Source: CAYSWV01 sp964434865
GTDB taxonomy: Bacteria; Cyanobacteriota; Cyanobacteriia; Thermostichales; Thermostichaceae
Direction of reading: 5' to 3'
Assembly (NCBI GenBank): GCA_964434865.1
Contig: CAYSWV010000001.1
Coordinates: 124,001-188,000 of the forward strand
Length of the DNA: 64,000 bases
In this document: positions 1 to 7,924 of the stretch, piece by piece
Numbering within the stretch: the first letter of the stretch is position 1
Layout: each line of letters begins with the position of its first letter
Notes under the pieces: model-generated
The model's database searches: none
What the model was told of the DNA's origin: nothing
What the model saw: the letters and a program-made list of their open reading frames with translations, nothing else
Program-made: the position numbers and the translations under genes

Positions 1-4
1 TCTC

Positions 5-1372
5 CTAAGAGGCTTGGGATCTCTCTACAGCTCGAAGACTGGATGCTTGATTAAGCCCCAATCGGTCAGGGTTGAGAATGGATTGAGGATCAAACTGATG
101 CTGCACCTGCTGCATGAGCTTTAGTACAGCTGGAGAGTAGCCCCACACATCAACCCTAGTCTTGAAGTCAACGGGAGCCTCTAATATGGACAAGAAACCT
201 GACTCCTTGATCAGGCTGGATCGAATAGGGTAAACATCGATCGGTGAAATCGTTGAAGGCGGCAGGCGCCAGCGACCAACACCACTAGCTGCCTGAATCT
301 GGATCAAACTTTGTGGAAATTGCTCAACCAAATTTAATAAGCCCTGTGTAGCCTGATTGGGTAACAGTCCCAGCTTGGCCAAAAACGAAGGAGACTCCAA
401 CGATAAGCATTGGGCTAGTTGAGACTCAAAGTAAGGGTCATCACCCATCTGTGACTGGATCAGAGTACAAGCTGGGGCCATCTCAGCCACCTGTTCTAGT
501 TGAAGTTTAACAGTTTCAGTTAACCCATGAAATTCAATGATCAAGCCTATTGTAGTGCTTGAAAGTTGGCTTGAAGCTTGAGGATTTAACTGCACCAGAA
601 TAGCTGCTGAAACTAGATCCACAGCCACTGGAGTTAATGTTGAGTCTAAGAGTTGGTATCGTAAGGCATCAATAGCTTCAGCAGGGCCAGCATAGATCAC
701 CCGAGCTTGCTGTTCAGGTCTGGGATACAACCGTAGAGTGGCTTCTGTTAAAACTCCTAGAGTCCCATAGGCCCCTGTCATTAATTTCATCAGATCGTAT
801 CCGGCTACGTTTTTCACCACTCGCCCACCTGCTTTAGCCAGTTGGCCATCCGATCTAATCCATTGCAAACCCAGAACTAAGTCTCGAATCCCGCCATACC
901 GATGTCGCCATGAGCCAGTATCTGCTGTAGCAATGATGCCCCCGATCGTCGCTGAGTCAGGGTACATCGGGTTAACAGGCCAAAATTGATGCGTCTGTTG
1001 GAGATGGCGTTGCAGATCAGCCAGGCGCAATCCAGTTTCAACTGTAATTGTTAGATCCGGGACCGCATGATCAATGATTTGAGTTAAGTGTTGAGTGCTC
1101 AGGATCAGATTGACTGGATCCAACGGTTGACCCCAACTGATTTTGCTACGCTGTCCGCAGATCATGAGTGGCCAGTGGTGAACATGACAGGCTTGAACGA
1201 CAGTTGCTAATTCAGAAGTCGTGTTAGGCCTAACCCAAACGGCAGGAGGCGATGCAGGATAGTTTAAGGCCTGCCCCACTTGTTCTCGCCAGAGTAGCTC
1301 AAGGCTATCCCAAACTTGGATACCGGCTGGATCAATCAACTGGCTTAGAGCATTGAATAGATCGTCGTTCAA
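5..1372 (-). CDS. glcE: Glycolate oxidase FAD-binding subunit (GlcE-like)
   Basis: This 455-residue flavoprotein belongs to the FAD-binding type 4 (PCMH) oxidase family. The FAD domain covers about residues 40-220; visible signatures are GGRVVKNVAGYDLMKL and GAYGTLGVLTEATLRLYP, which are typical of GlcE. In the family, GlcE works with GlcD and GlcF to oxidise glycolate to glyoxylate in photorespiration, passing electrons to the membrane. The C-terminal half is poorly conserved, as is usual. It starts at an ATG and ends with TAG just inside the window edge, so any glcF or glcD partner downstream lies outside and cannot be seen. It is divergent from the natA-natE pair. A different FAD-linked oxidase of the same family cannot be excluded. 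Confidence 0.8.
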   Translation of the reverse strand: MNDDLFNALSQLIDPAGIQVWDSLELLWREQVGQALNYPASPPAVWVRPNTTSELATVVQACHVHHWPLMICGQRSKISWGQPLDPVNLILSTQHLTQIIDHAVPDLTITVETGLRLADLQRHLQQTHQFWPVNPMYPDSATIGGIIATADTGSWRHRYGGIRDLVLGLQWIRSDGQLAKAGGRVVKNVAGYDLMKLMTGAYGTLGVLTEATLRLYPRPEQQARVIYAGPAEAIDALRYQLLDSTLTPVAVDLVSAAILVQLNPQASSQLSSTTIGLIIEFHGLTETVKLQLEQVAEMAPACTLIQSQMGDDPYFESQLAQCLSLESPSFLAKLGLLPNQATQGLLNLVEQFPQSLIQIQAASGVGRWRLPPSTISPIDVYPIRSSLIKESGFLSILEAPVDFKTRVDVWGYSPAVLKLMQQVQHQFDPQSILNPDRLGLNQASSLRAVERSQAS

Positions 1373-1608
1373 TGAGCCACCTTCTAAGGATTCCGCTTGA
1401 TCATACCAAAGCCTGAGAGAGCTAATATTTGAAAACCGTATAGTCTAGCATACCAGTCAGTTGAAGTTAGCGATCAGAATGAGCAGGCTCAGAGCTGAGA
1501 TCATCATAGAGGTCTGTTACAAACCTAAATTCATCGCTTAAACTAGATCATGATTCGATCATATTGATCCATATTTATCCAGAAGACTAGTGAGTATCAG
1601 GTGCAACC

Positions 1609-2397
1609 GTGATAGTAATAGATGGGGTATCTAAACAATTCGGTGGGATTCAGGCTGTAGATGGCTGTTCCTTTGAAATCCAGCAAGGTCAGATCACAGG
1701 TTTAATTGGTCCCAATGGTGCGGGCAAGACGACCCTATTCAACATTATTGCTGGCTTTATTAAACCCTCTCGTGGCTCGATCCAACTGGATGGAACTGAT
1801 GTAACCGGCCTCCCCCCCCATCGGTTGTTTCATCAGGGTTTAGTCCGAACTTTTCAGATCCCCAAAGAATTTGGTCGTATGACCGTCTTGGAAAATTTGA
1901 TGTTAGTGCCCCCAGCCCAAATGGGAGAAAATGTGCTTGTTGCTTGGTTGCGATGGCGGCAAGTGCGACAACAAGATGCCCAGATCCGCGAACGAGCCGA
2001 AGCAGTCTTAGAACAACTTAATTTAAGTCATGTCCGAGACGAACTAGCAGCCAGTCTATCAGGTGGGCAAAAGAAACTCTTAGAGCTAGGTCGCACCATG
2101 ATGACGGAGGCCAAAGTGATCCTGTTAGACGAACCAGGGGCTGGCGTGAATCGGACTCTACTCAGTCAGCTCTCTGATTTCATTCGCTATTTGAATCAAG
2201 AACGAGGCTGTACCTTCTGCATTATTGAACATGATATCGATCTAGTGACCCAGCTTTGTGATCATGTGGTGGTCATGGCTCAAGGTAAAGTCTTAACTCA
2301 GGGCACGATGGATTTGATTCGCCTAAATCCTACTGTTCAAGAAGCCTATCTTGGCAATATGCCTGTCCTAGAGGGATCAGGAGGGTTTAAATCATGA
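1609..2397 (+). CDS. natA: Branched-chain/neutral amino-acid ABC transporter ATPase (LivG/NatA type)
   Basis: A 262-residue ABC ATPase of the LivG class. Walker A is GPNGAGKT (about residue 34), the signature is LSGGQKK, Walker B is VILLDEPGAGV, and the switch His lies in IIEHDID. LivG-type ATPases energise uptake of branched-chain or neutral amino acids; in cyanobacteria the matching system is N-I (NatABCDE). The start is GTG. Its stop overlaps the start of the next ATPase gene by ATGA, so the two are translationally coupled. No permease (natC, natD) or binding protein (natB) is present here, so they must be encoded elsewhere. The urea-system ATPase UrtD is a less likely alternative. Confidence 0.82.
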   Translation: MIVIDGVSKQFGGIQAVDGCSFEIQQGQITGLIGPNGAGKTTLFNIIAGFIKPSRGSIQLDGTDVTGLPPHRLFHQGLVRTFQIPKEFGRMTVLENLMLVPPAQMGENVLVAWLRWRQVRQQDAQIRERAEAVLEQLNLSHVRDELAASLSGGQKKLLELGRTMMTEAKVILLDEPGAGVNRTLLSQLSDFIRYLNQERGCTFCIIEHDIDLVTQLCDHVVVMAQGKVLTQGTMDLIRLNPTVQEAYLGNMPVLEGSGGFKS

Positions 2398-3098
2398 GCT
2401 TGTTAGACATTCAAAATATCTATGGAGGCTACCGGGGCGTTGATATTCTCAAGGGTGTCAATATGCAGGTTGAAGCAGGTCAAATCGTGGTAATTATTGG
2501 GCCTAATGGAGCAGGTAAATCCACAGTTCTTAAATCGTTGTTTGGGTTAGTTTCAATCCGATCAGGCCAAATTTTATTTCAAGATCAAGTGATCACTCAA
2601 CTCCGTGCAGACCAACTGGTCAAACAAGGGATCTGTTTCGTGCCTCAAACCAATAATGTCTTTCCGAGCTTAACTGTTCAAGAAAACCTGGAAATGGGTG
2701 CCTTCATTCGCACCGATTTGTTTACAAAACAACTGGACTACATCTATGATTTATTTCCGCCTTTAAAGACTAAACGCCACCAAGCAGCTGGATCGCTCTC
2801 GGGCGGGCAACGTCAAATGGTGGCTATGGGCCGTGCTCTAATGGTTGAACCTAAGCTTTTACTACTTGATGAACCAACAGCTGGATTATCTCCCTTGTTT
2901 ATTGAACAAATTTTTAATATCATTCAAGACATTAACCGCATGGGGGTGAGTATCTTTATGGTTGAACAAAATGCTAAGCAAGCTTTAGCCATGGCTCACT
3001 ATGGCTACGTCCTGGCTATGGGGGAAAATCGCTTTGAAGACACAGGTGATAATTTATTAGCTAATCAAGAGATTGCAGAGATGTTTTTAGGGGGATAA
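2394..3098 (+). CDS. natE: Branched-chain/neutral amino-acid ABC transporter ATPase (LivF/NatE type)
   Basis: A 234-residue ABC ATPase of the LivF class, the usual partner of LivG. Walker A is GPNGAGKST, the signature is SLSGGQRQM, Walker B is LLLLDEPTAGLSP, and the switch His is replaced by Gln (VEQN), which is normal for LivF proteins. It overlaps natA by four bases, so the pair is one operon and probably forms the heterodimeric motor of an N-I type amino-acid importer. No transmembrane subunits follow; the next gene is a signalling protein after a 200-base gap. Confidence 0.83.
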   Translation: MSLLDIQNIYGGYRGVDILKGVNMQVEAGQIVVIIGPNGAGKSTVLKSLFGLVSIRSGQILFQDQVITQLRADQLVKQGICFVPQTNNVFPSLTVQENLEMGAFIRTDLFTKQLDYIYDLFPPLKTKRHQAAGSLSGGQRQMVAMGRALMVEPKLLLLDEPTAGLSPLFIEQIFNIIQDINRMGVSIFMVEQNAKQALAMAHYGYVLAMGENRFEDTGDNLLANQEIAEMFLGG

Positions 3099-3122
3099 GT
3101 GTCTGAGTGAAGAGCCTTAGTC

Positions 3123-3150
3123 CTAATTCCCAGATTCTAATTCCCAGATC
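3123..3150. repeat. 14-bp direct tandem duplication
   Basis: Two adjacent copies of CTAATTCCCAGAT(T/C) lie just after the natE stop codon, differing only in the last base. A T-rich run follows, but no GC-rich stem is present, so I do not call it a terminator. Confidence 0.7.
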
Positions 3151-3305
3151 CTGATTTTTTTTAAGATCTCAATCCATGGGCTGATCAACCGTTAGTGGTT
3201 ATCATCGTAGTTGATAATACCCTTGTGTACCTTGTGTATCATCACTGAGTCACTTGAGCTTGGTGAATCATCCTAACAGCCATAGTAGAAACTATTTGAT
3301 TGAGC

Positions 3306-4358
3306 ATGAGTATACCATCACCCCATCGATCTCAATTGCTAGCCGATATCCTCGTAATCGATGATACTCTTGTGAATCTTCACTTAATGGCTCAGATCTT
3401 AGCCGATATGGGTTGCAAGGTACGTAAGGCCACCAGCGGCGAGCGAGGGCTGATGGCGATTGAAGCATTGCCCCCCGATCTGGTTCTGTTAGATATTCGG
3501 ATGCCAGGCATGGATGGGTACGAAGTGTGTCGCCAGATCAAGGCTTCAACCCGAACCAACACCATACCGATCATCTTTATTACAGCCCTAGATGATGTTA
3601 CCGACAAAGTCAAAGCTTTTGAAGTTGGGGGCGTTGACTATATTACCAAACCCTTTCATGCGCAAGAAGTTATTGCCCGAGTCCGAAATCACTTAACAAT
3701 TAGACAACTTCAACAGCAACTTCAAGCTAAGAATGAAAAGCTGGAAGCCGAGATCCGAGAGCGTTTAGAGGCAGAAGTGGCTCTCCAACAAGCGAATGAA
3801 AGACTGGAGTTTCTGGCTACCCACGACGAGTTAACGCAACTGGCTAACCGACGTTACTTTAATGTTTATCTGCACCGTGTCTGGCGGCAAGTCTATCGGG
3901 AGCAGGCTCCCCTATCCTTGATCATGTGCGATATTGATTTCTTTAAGCGCTATAACGATACCTATGGTCATACTCAAGGAGATAGCTGCCTTAGAGCTGT
4001 AGCCCATGCCATCAATATGGCTATTCATCGACCCTTTGATCTAGCTGCTCGATATGGTGGCGAAGAATTTATCATCATTTTACCGTATACCAACCTTGAA
4101 GGGGCGGTTTCTGTAGCTAGACGGATTCAAAAGCAAGTGATGTCCCTACAGATTCCTCATGCAAATTCAGATGTAAGTTCTTTTGTCAGCTTGAGTCTAG
4201 GTGTGGCTTGTGTTGTCCCATCTGAAGAAACAGACCAAACTGTTGAAACCTTAGTGTCTCAAGCGGATCAAATGCTATATGAATCTAAACGAGCTGGGCG
4301 TAATCAAGTCCTGCCCGAGTGGGGGTTTACTGATGTCGAATCTAAAACTAAGGTCTAA
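3306..4358 (+). CDS. Response regulator with GGDEF output (diguanylate cyclase)
   Basis: A 350-residue protein with an N-terminal receiver domain (about 12-130), a coiled-coil linker (about 135-170) and a C-terminal GGDEF domain (about 175-340). The receiver has the acidic pair at VIDD, the phosphoacceptor Asp in DIRMPGMDG and the Lys in YITKPF. The GGDEF active site reads RYGGEEF, so it should make cyclic di-GMP. An ATG at 3306 is chosen; an in-frame TTG lies two codons upstream. No cognate kinase is adjacent, so it is an orphan regulator. Architecture matches PleD/WspR-like soluble diguanylate cyclases. Confidence 0.9.
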   Translation: MSIPSPHRSQLLADILVIDDTLVNLHLMAQILADMGCKVRKATSGERGLMAIEALPPDLVLLDIRMPGMDGYEVCRQIKASTRTNTIPIIFITALDDVTDKVKAFEVGGVDYITKPFHAQEVIARVRNHLTIRQLQQQLQAKNEKLEAEIRERLEAEVALQQANERLEFLATHDELTQLANRRYFNVYLHRVWRQVYREQAPLSLIMCDIDFFKRYNDTYGHTQGDSCLRAVAHAINMAIHRPFDLAARYGGEEFIIILPYTNLEGAVSVARRIQKQVMSLQIPHANSDVSSFVSLSLGVACVVPSEETDQTVETLVSQADQMLYESKRAGRNQVLPEWGFTDVESKTKV

Positions 4359-4383
4359 AGGGATAACTAAGGTCTAAAGGGAT
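4346..4383. repeat. Perfect 19-bp tandem duplication spanning two convergent stop codons
   Basis: The 19-mer AACTAAGGTCTAAAGGGAT occurs twice head to tail. The first copy holds the stop of the GGDEF gene on the plus strand; the second holds the stop of the minus-strand gene. Confidence 0.9.
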
Positions 4384-5200
4384 GGATCGCTGCTGACAGA
4401 AAACGAGCCACGGTATCGGAGCTGGGTTGCTCGCTAGCCAAAAGAGTTGTAGCCTGTAAGACCGCTCCAGTCCATCCTTCAGTATGCCAATAACCCACTT
4501 TTGGCAACTCAGGTAGAGCATTAGGTTCAGGATAGGGCCAGATGGTGACATACCAGTAGGGTTTAGAAATAATCTGGTCACCTGGCGATAAGCCTACCCC
4601 AATCGATTGGGTCACTTGTGTGACTGGATCAAGGCGATCCCACGTGAAAGCCATATCAAAATGGTGGGGCCAGATCCGAATAGGTGAGGCTTGAGGTAGG
4701 GAGGCTTTGATCGACTGCAACACTGCATGAGTGTGACTTAGATATGCCCAGACAGCTTCCATCGGAAGGGTTTGAGGGGCTTTGAAGCTGTCTCCTTCAG
4801 CTAAAGAGTGGTGTGGAAAATCATCAGGATGCTGTAATAACTGGATAGTTTCAACGGCAGCACCTCGAGGCTTGATCTCAGCTTTAAGCCAGTCTAAAGC
4901 TTGATTTAGAGTCCTTGATTCTAGTTTAGAGGTAGCAATCAAGTCTAGGGTGGGATTTAACAGGACCAGGGTTAAGGTCATTAGGTCTAAGCCCACTCGG
5001 AACGGATAGGCTACCGGAACCACTCCCCCCACTAGCCCTGCTTGGGCACCCACAGGCTCCCAGCTCATACTGGTGTGGCTATAGTCTGCGACCGGATCAG
5101 CCAAAGCAGCCCCAACGGCAGCAATACATTGAACGGCGTAATGCAACTGTAGTCGAGCTTCCACAAACTGCTGTGGATCGTCCAAGCTTAGAGCTGTCAT
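4367..5200 (-). CDS. Conserved hypothetical protein, DUF5996-like layout
   Basis: A 277-residue soluble protein with no signal peptide or clear membrane segment. The order of conserved pieces recalls DUF5996: an N-terminal helix with QLHYAVQ, then SPIRIWPHHFDMAF, GVGLSPGD, PYWYVTIWPYPEP and a C-terminal YWHTEGW segment. This is a resemblance from memory, not a computed match. The family's function is unknown. The gene lies 40 bases downstream of desA on the same strand and may be co-transcribed with it. Its last codons lie inside a 19-bp tandem duplication shared with the convergent GGDEF gene. Confidence 0.6.
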   Translation of the reverse strand: MTALSLDDPQQFVEARLQLHYAVQCIAAVGAALADPVADYSHTSMSWEPVGAQAGLVGGVVPVAYPFRVGLDLMTLTLVLLNPTLDLIATSKLESRTLNQALDWLKAEIKPRGAAVETIQLLQHPDDFPHHSLAEGDSFKAPQTLPMEAVWAYLSHTHAVLQSIKASLPQASPIRIWPHHFDMAFTWDRLDPVTQVTQSIGVGLSPGDQIISKPYWYVTIWPYPEPNALPELPKVGYWHTEGWTGAVLQATTLLASEQPSSDTVARFLSAAIHPFRP

Positions 5201-5240
5201 GTCACCCTCCCATTACCGATCGAGTTAGCTATTCGTCTCC

Positions 5241-6269
5241 TTAACCTTCCAGATCAGCAAAGGCGATATAGGCTTGATCGGGATGATAAAGATGACATTG
5301 ATCAATGATCTCTCGAATCAAATTCCATGAAAAGCTGCGTTCAATTAAACGATGACCCCACTGTTCTCTCAAACTAGCATGAGCCATCCTTAAGTTATAA
5401 GACGGAATAGCCACTGATAAATGGTGCGGCACATGCACATTAATATCATGACAAAGCCACTCAACCCACTTAGGGTAGTCACAATGAACAGTCCCTTCCA
5501 ATTGACTAGTCACTTCATCCCAGGTTTCAACCGGGTAAAATTGAATATCGGGCAACGTATGGTGAACTAGGGTAAACGTGCTCATCCAAAAGTGATAAAC
5601 CAGCCAGGGCATCAGCCAAAATTTCACGAGGCCCCACCAACCTAACGTAAGGATGATAGTAGGGAAAGCCATACTCGCAAACCCCAGAACCACAGCGATT
5701 GAAAACTTCATCTTCTTTTGATCTCGCTCAGCTACTTCAGCCGGATTAAAGTGTAAAGTAGCCCAATGAGCCACAGAGGCCAACCACCAGAATCCACCAC
5801 GGAGAGCTTGATAGATCTTTTGCATTAGAGGCCCAGACTGTTGATACATCTGGACAGTCCAAGGATGCCAGGCATTGTCAATATCTAGCTTATTAGTGTG
5901 ACGATGATGGATATCGTGCAGCAACCGCCAACTATGAAAGGGATAGAGTAAAGGCAACAACATGAGGTGGCCAACCCAGTCATTGACCCACCGTCGCTTC
6001 GCGAAAGAACGATGACCACAATCATGGGCAATTACAAACCAACCCGTTAATGCAGTACCCGTTAAAATCCAGGCTAAGGGCAACAGAAACCAGGGTGCGT
6101 AAGCAATACTTAGGTAGCCTAAACCAGCCGCAACCACACTGATGCAAACCGAGAACCAAGCCTTACGTGGATCCTTTTGAAAGCATTCTTGAGGTAAGGT
6201 TTTCACAACATCTTTGAGTTTCAGCTTGGGTCTGGTTGCTGTGGAATGAATAACGGTATCTGCAATCAT
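5241..6269 (-). CDS. desA: Acyl-lipid omega-6 (delta-12) fatty acid desaturase DesA
   Basis: A 342-residue membrane di-iron desaturase. The three histidine boxes are all present: HDCGH (about residue 83), HDIHH (about 118) and HVPHH near the C-terminus (about 285). The stretches VKFWLMPWLVYHFWMS and HCDYPKWVEWLCHDIN are characteristic of cyanobacterial DesA. The enzyme puts a double bond at delta-12 of oleoyl groups on membrane glycerolipids, using ferredoxin, and is central to cold acclimation. Two pairs of hydrophobic segments frame the His boxes. A short intergenic region of about 130 bases separates it from the divergent small gene at 6435. I see no unusual residue. Confidence 0.93.
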   Translation of the reverse strand: MIADTVIHSTATRPKLKLKDVVKTLPQECFQKDPRKAWFSVCISVVAAGLGYLSIAYAPWFLLPLAWILTGTALTGWFVIAHDCGHRSFAKRRWVNDWVGHLMLLPLLYPFHSWRLLHDIHHRHTNKLDIDNAWHPWTVQMYQQSGPLMQKIYQALRGGFWWLASVAHWATLHFNPAEVAERDQKKMKFSIAVVLGFASMAFPTIILTLGWWGLVKFWLMPWLVYHFWMSTFTLVHHTLPDIQFYPVETWDEVTSQLEGTVHCDYPKWVEWLCHDINVHVPHHLSVAIPSYNLRMAHASLREQWGHRLIERSFSWNLIREIIDQCHLYHPDQAYIAFADLEG

Positions 6270-6434
6270 GAAGTATGGATGACCTAAAGTTGTTAACTTT
6301 ATAACGATACCTGGTACTGGTCACCTCTGCACTCCTGATCTCAACACTCCATAAGCAGTCTAGATAGAGTGTTCTAGAGATCTCAGAAGCTGTTAGGCTG
6401 AATGCATAACTACGGAGCGCAGGACACTAACTCT

Positions 6435-6629
6435 ATGGACACGGCTGACAAGCTGAAAGAGCGAATTGATAAAGTGATCAAGGAAATCCGACCCGCGATT
6501 GAGCAGCTATTGGATAAATCAGACTTGGGCACTTTGCGTATTGATGTTCAGCAAACGCTGGAAGAAATTGATGATCTCGAACAAGAATACAAGCAGACGT
6601 TTGGGTCCGAGCAGCCACCTAAACCTTAA
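6435..6629 (+). CDS. Small helical conserved cyanobacterial protein
   Basis: A 64-residue acidic protein predicted to be almost all helix, with heptad-like spacing of hydrophobic residues (IDKVIKEIRPAIEQLL and LEEIDDLEQEY). The ATG at 6435 is preferred; an in-frame ATG 33 bases upstream would add eleven non-helical residues. I do not recognise the family and assign no function. It is divergent from desA and convergent with the HHL1-like gene. Confidence 0.6.
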   Translation: MDTADKLKERIDKVIKEIRPAIEQLLDKSDLGTLRIDVQQTLEEIDDLEQEYKQTFGSEQPPKP

Positions 6630-6674
6630 GCAGCCTCTTAAACCCTTTAAGCTTTGCAGGGTAGTGAGGGTAAG

Positions 6675-7118
6675 TTAGGATATGGGCTGGCCAGGCCTGA
6701 GTCGCTCGATCCAGCTCTGCAGGTTGGTGCGCAGCTTTTGCAAGAGCGAAGGGGCAGGTCGTTGTGCTAGCTGAATGGGCTCGTCAGCAAACGCCTTGTC
6801 CTTGAGGCGGTAGCCATATTCCAGCTCGTCTTTCCGCTTAGTTAGACGAGGGAACAAACGAAGAGCACCTTTTTGGAGCTCCACCTCATTTTGAAAAAGA
6901 GCTTGATTCACCGCACTGGAGCGCTTGACGGCAATGGACCCCACCGGTAGCCACTGATCCGGTTTTTCAGGAAGACGCACGAAAATGTTGAATTCAGGAA
7001 AGCCCTGTTCTGACAGGTTGTCGTATTGCTTTTGAGCTTTTTTTCGTTTTTGGGATCCAGGGGATGCTGCCTTTTTAGAGGGCTTGGTTGTTTTACCAAA
7101 ACCTTTCGGTTCACTCAT
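6675..7118 (-). CDS. HHL1-like protein (photosystem-associated family)
   Basis: A 147-residue protein with a basic, Lys-rich N-terminus (residues 1-35) followed by a core with FNIFVRLP, WLPVGSIAVKRS and a Leu-rich C-terminal helix. This core recalls the HHL1 family (hypersensitive to high light 1), in which the Arabidopsis protein helps photosystem II under high light; cyanobacterial members are uncharacterised to my knowledge. The family assignment is from recognition of the core motif and is moderate. No signal peptide or clear membrane span is visible. Confidence 0.6.
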   Translation of the reverse strand: MSEPKGFGKTTKPSKKAASPGSQKRKKAQKQYDNLSEQGFPEFNIFVRLPEKPDQWLPVGSIAVKRSSAVNQALFQNEVELQKGALRLFPRLTKRKDELEYGYRLKDKAFADEPIQLAQRPAPSLLQKLRTNLQSWIERLRPGQPIS

Positions 7119-7443
7119 ACCAGTTCACTCATACATTCAATCTAGATCAACCTTAATAAAGAAGTATACCAGGTCCTGAATCCATCCAAAGTAGGACTCT
7201 GTCTATAAGCTAGTAGTCAGACACAAGTCAGATCCTCTATACTAGAAGACTGTGGCTTTGGGGCTGGTCCAAGCTAATCCCAGTTAAGCTCAGAACGTTA
7301 GTCTTCAATCATTAGCCTAACCAGCTGATCTGAGAGAACCAGCCTCAGCTCCAGTTCAAGGGATTGTCAAGGGATTGATCGGATTAGGGATTGATCAAAT
7401 TAAAGTTCAAGGGTAGAACCGAGTTGGGAAGGATCGATACATT
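7119..7443. other. 325-bp intergenic region upstream of rplI
   Basis: No gene is seen. The last 80 bases contain imperfect repeats of an AGGGATTG(A/T)TC motif (about 7359-7400). A GGAAGGA ribosome-binding site lies just ahead of the rplI ATG. No convincing promoter boxes were found. Confidence 0.5.
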
Positions 7444-7908
7444 ATGGGAAAGCGAAACGTACAAGTGCTGTTGAGATCAGATGTGTTTCCGTTGGGAAAA
7501 GCGGGAGAAATTGTTGATGTTAAGCCAGGCTATGCCCGCAACTATCTATTTCCACGCCAATTAGCTAGCCGAGTAACAGCAGGTGTCCTTAAAGAACAGA
7601 AAATGAGAGAAGAGCAGGTGCTAGCCCGCAAAGCTGCCGAAAGACAGCAAGCTATCTCTTATAAGACAGCTCTGGAAACCATTGGTCGTTTTACCATTAC
7701 CAAAACTGTGGGTGAAAATGACGCCCTATTTGGTACTGTAACCACTGAAAATATTGCTGAGGTGGTATTAGCCTCAAGTGGTCTTGATATTGATCGTCGT
7801 AACGTTATTCTGGAAGACGACATCAAAACCGTGGGAACCTATTCTGTTCAAGTTCGGTTACATCCAGAGGTGACAGCCACGCTTAATATTGTGGTGGTAC
7901 CAGACTAA
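7444..7908 (+). CDS. rplI: 50S ribosomal protein L9
   Basis: A 154-residue protein of normal length for bacterial L9. The N-terminal domain has VGKAGEIVDVKPGYARNYL-type residues (here LGKAGEIVDVKPGYARNYL), then the long connecting helix (about 48-75) and the C-terminal RNA-binding domain with NDALFGTVT. L9 binds 23S rRNA near the L1 stalk base. It starts at ATG behind a GGAAGGA site and is followed 16 bases later by dnaB, the standard rplI-dnaB gene pair of cyanobacteria. Confidence 0.97.
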   Translation: MGKRNVQVLLRSDVFPLGKAGEIVDVKPGYARNYLFPRQLASRVTAGVLKEQKMREEQVLARKAAERQQAISYKTALETIGRFTITKTVGENDALFGTVTTENIAEVVLASSGLDIDRRNVILEDDIKTVGTYSVQVRLHPEVTATLNIVVVPD

Positions 7909-7924
7909 CTCTGGGCATTGACTA

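Noticed and set aside
3199..3217. Inverted repeat TTATCA ... TGATAA upstream of the GGDEF gene
   Set aside because: Only six-base arms in AT-rich DNA; chance is likely.
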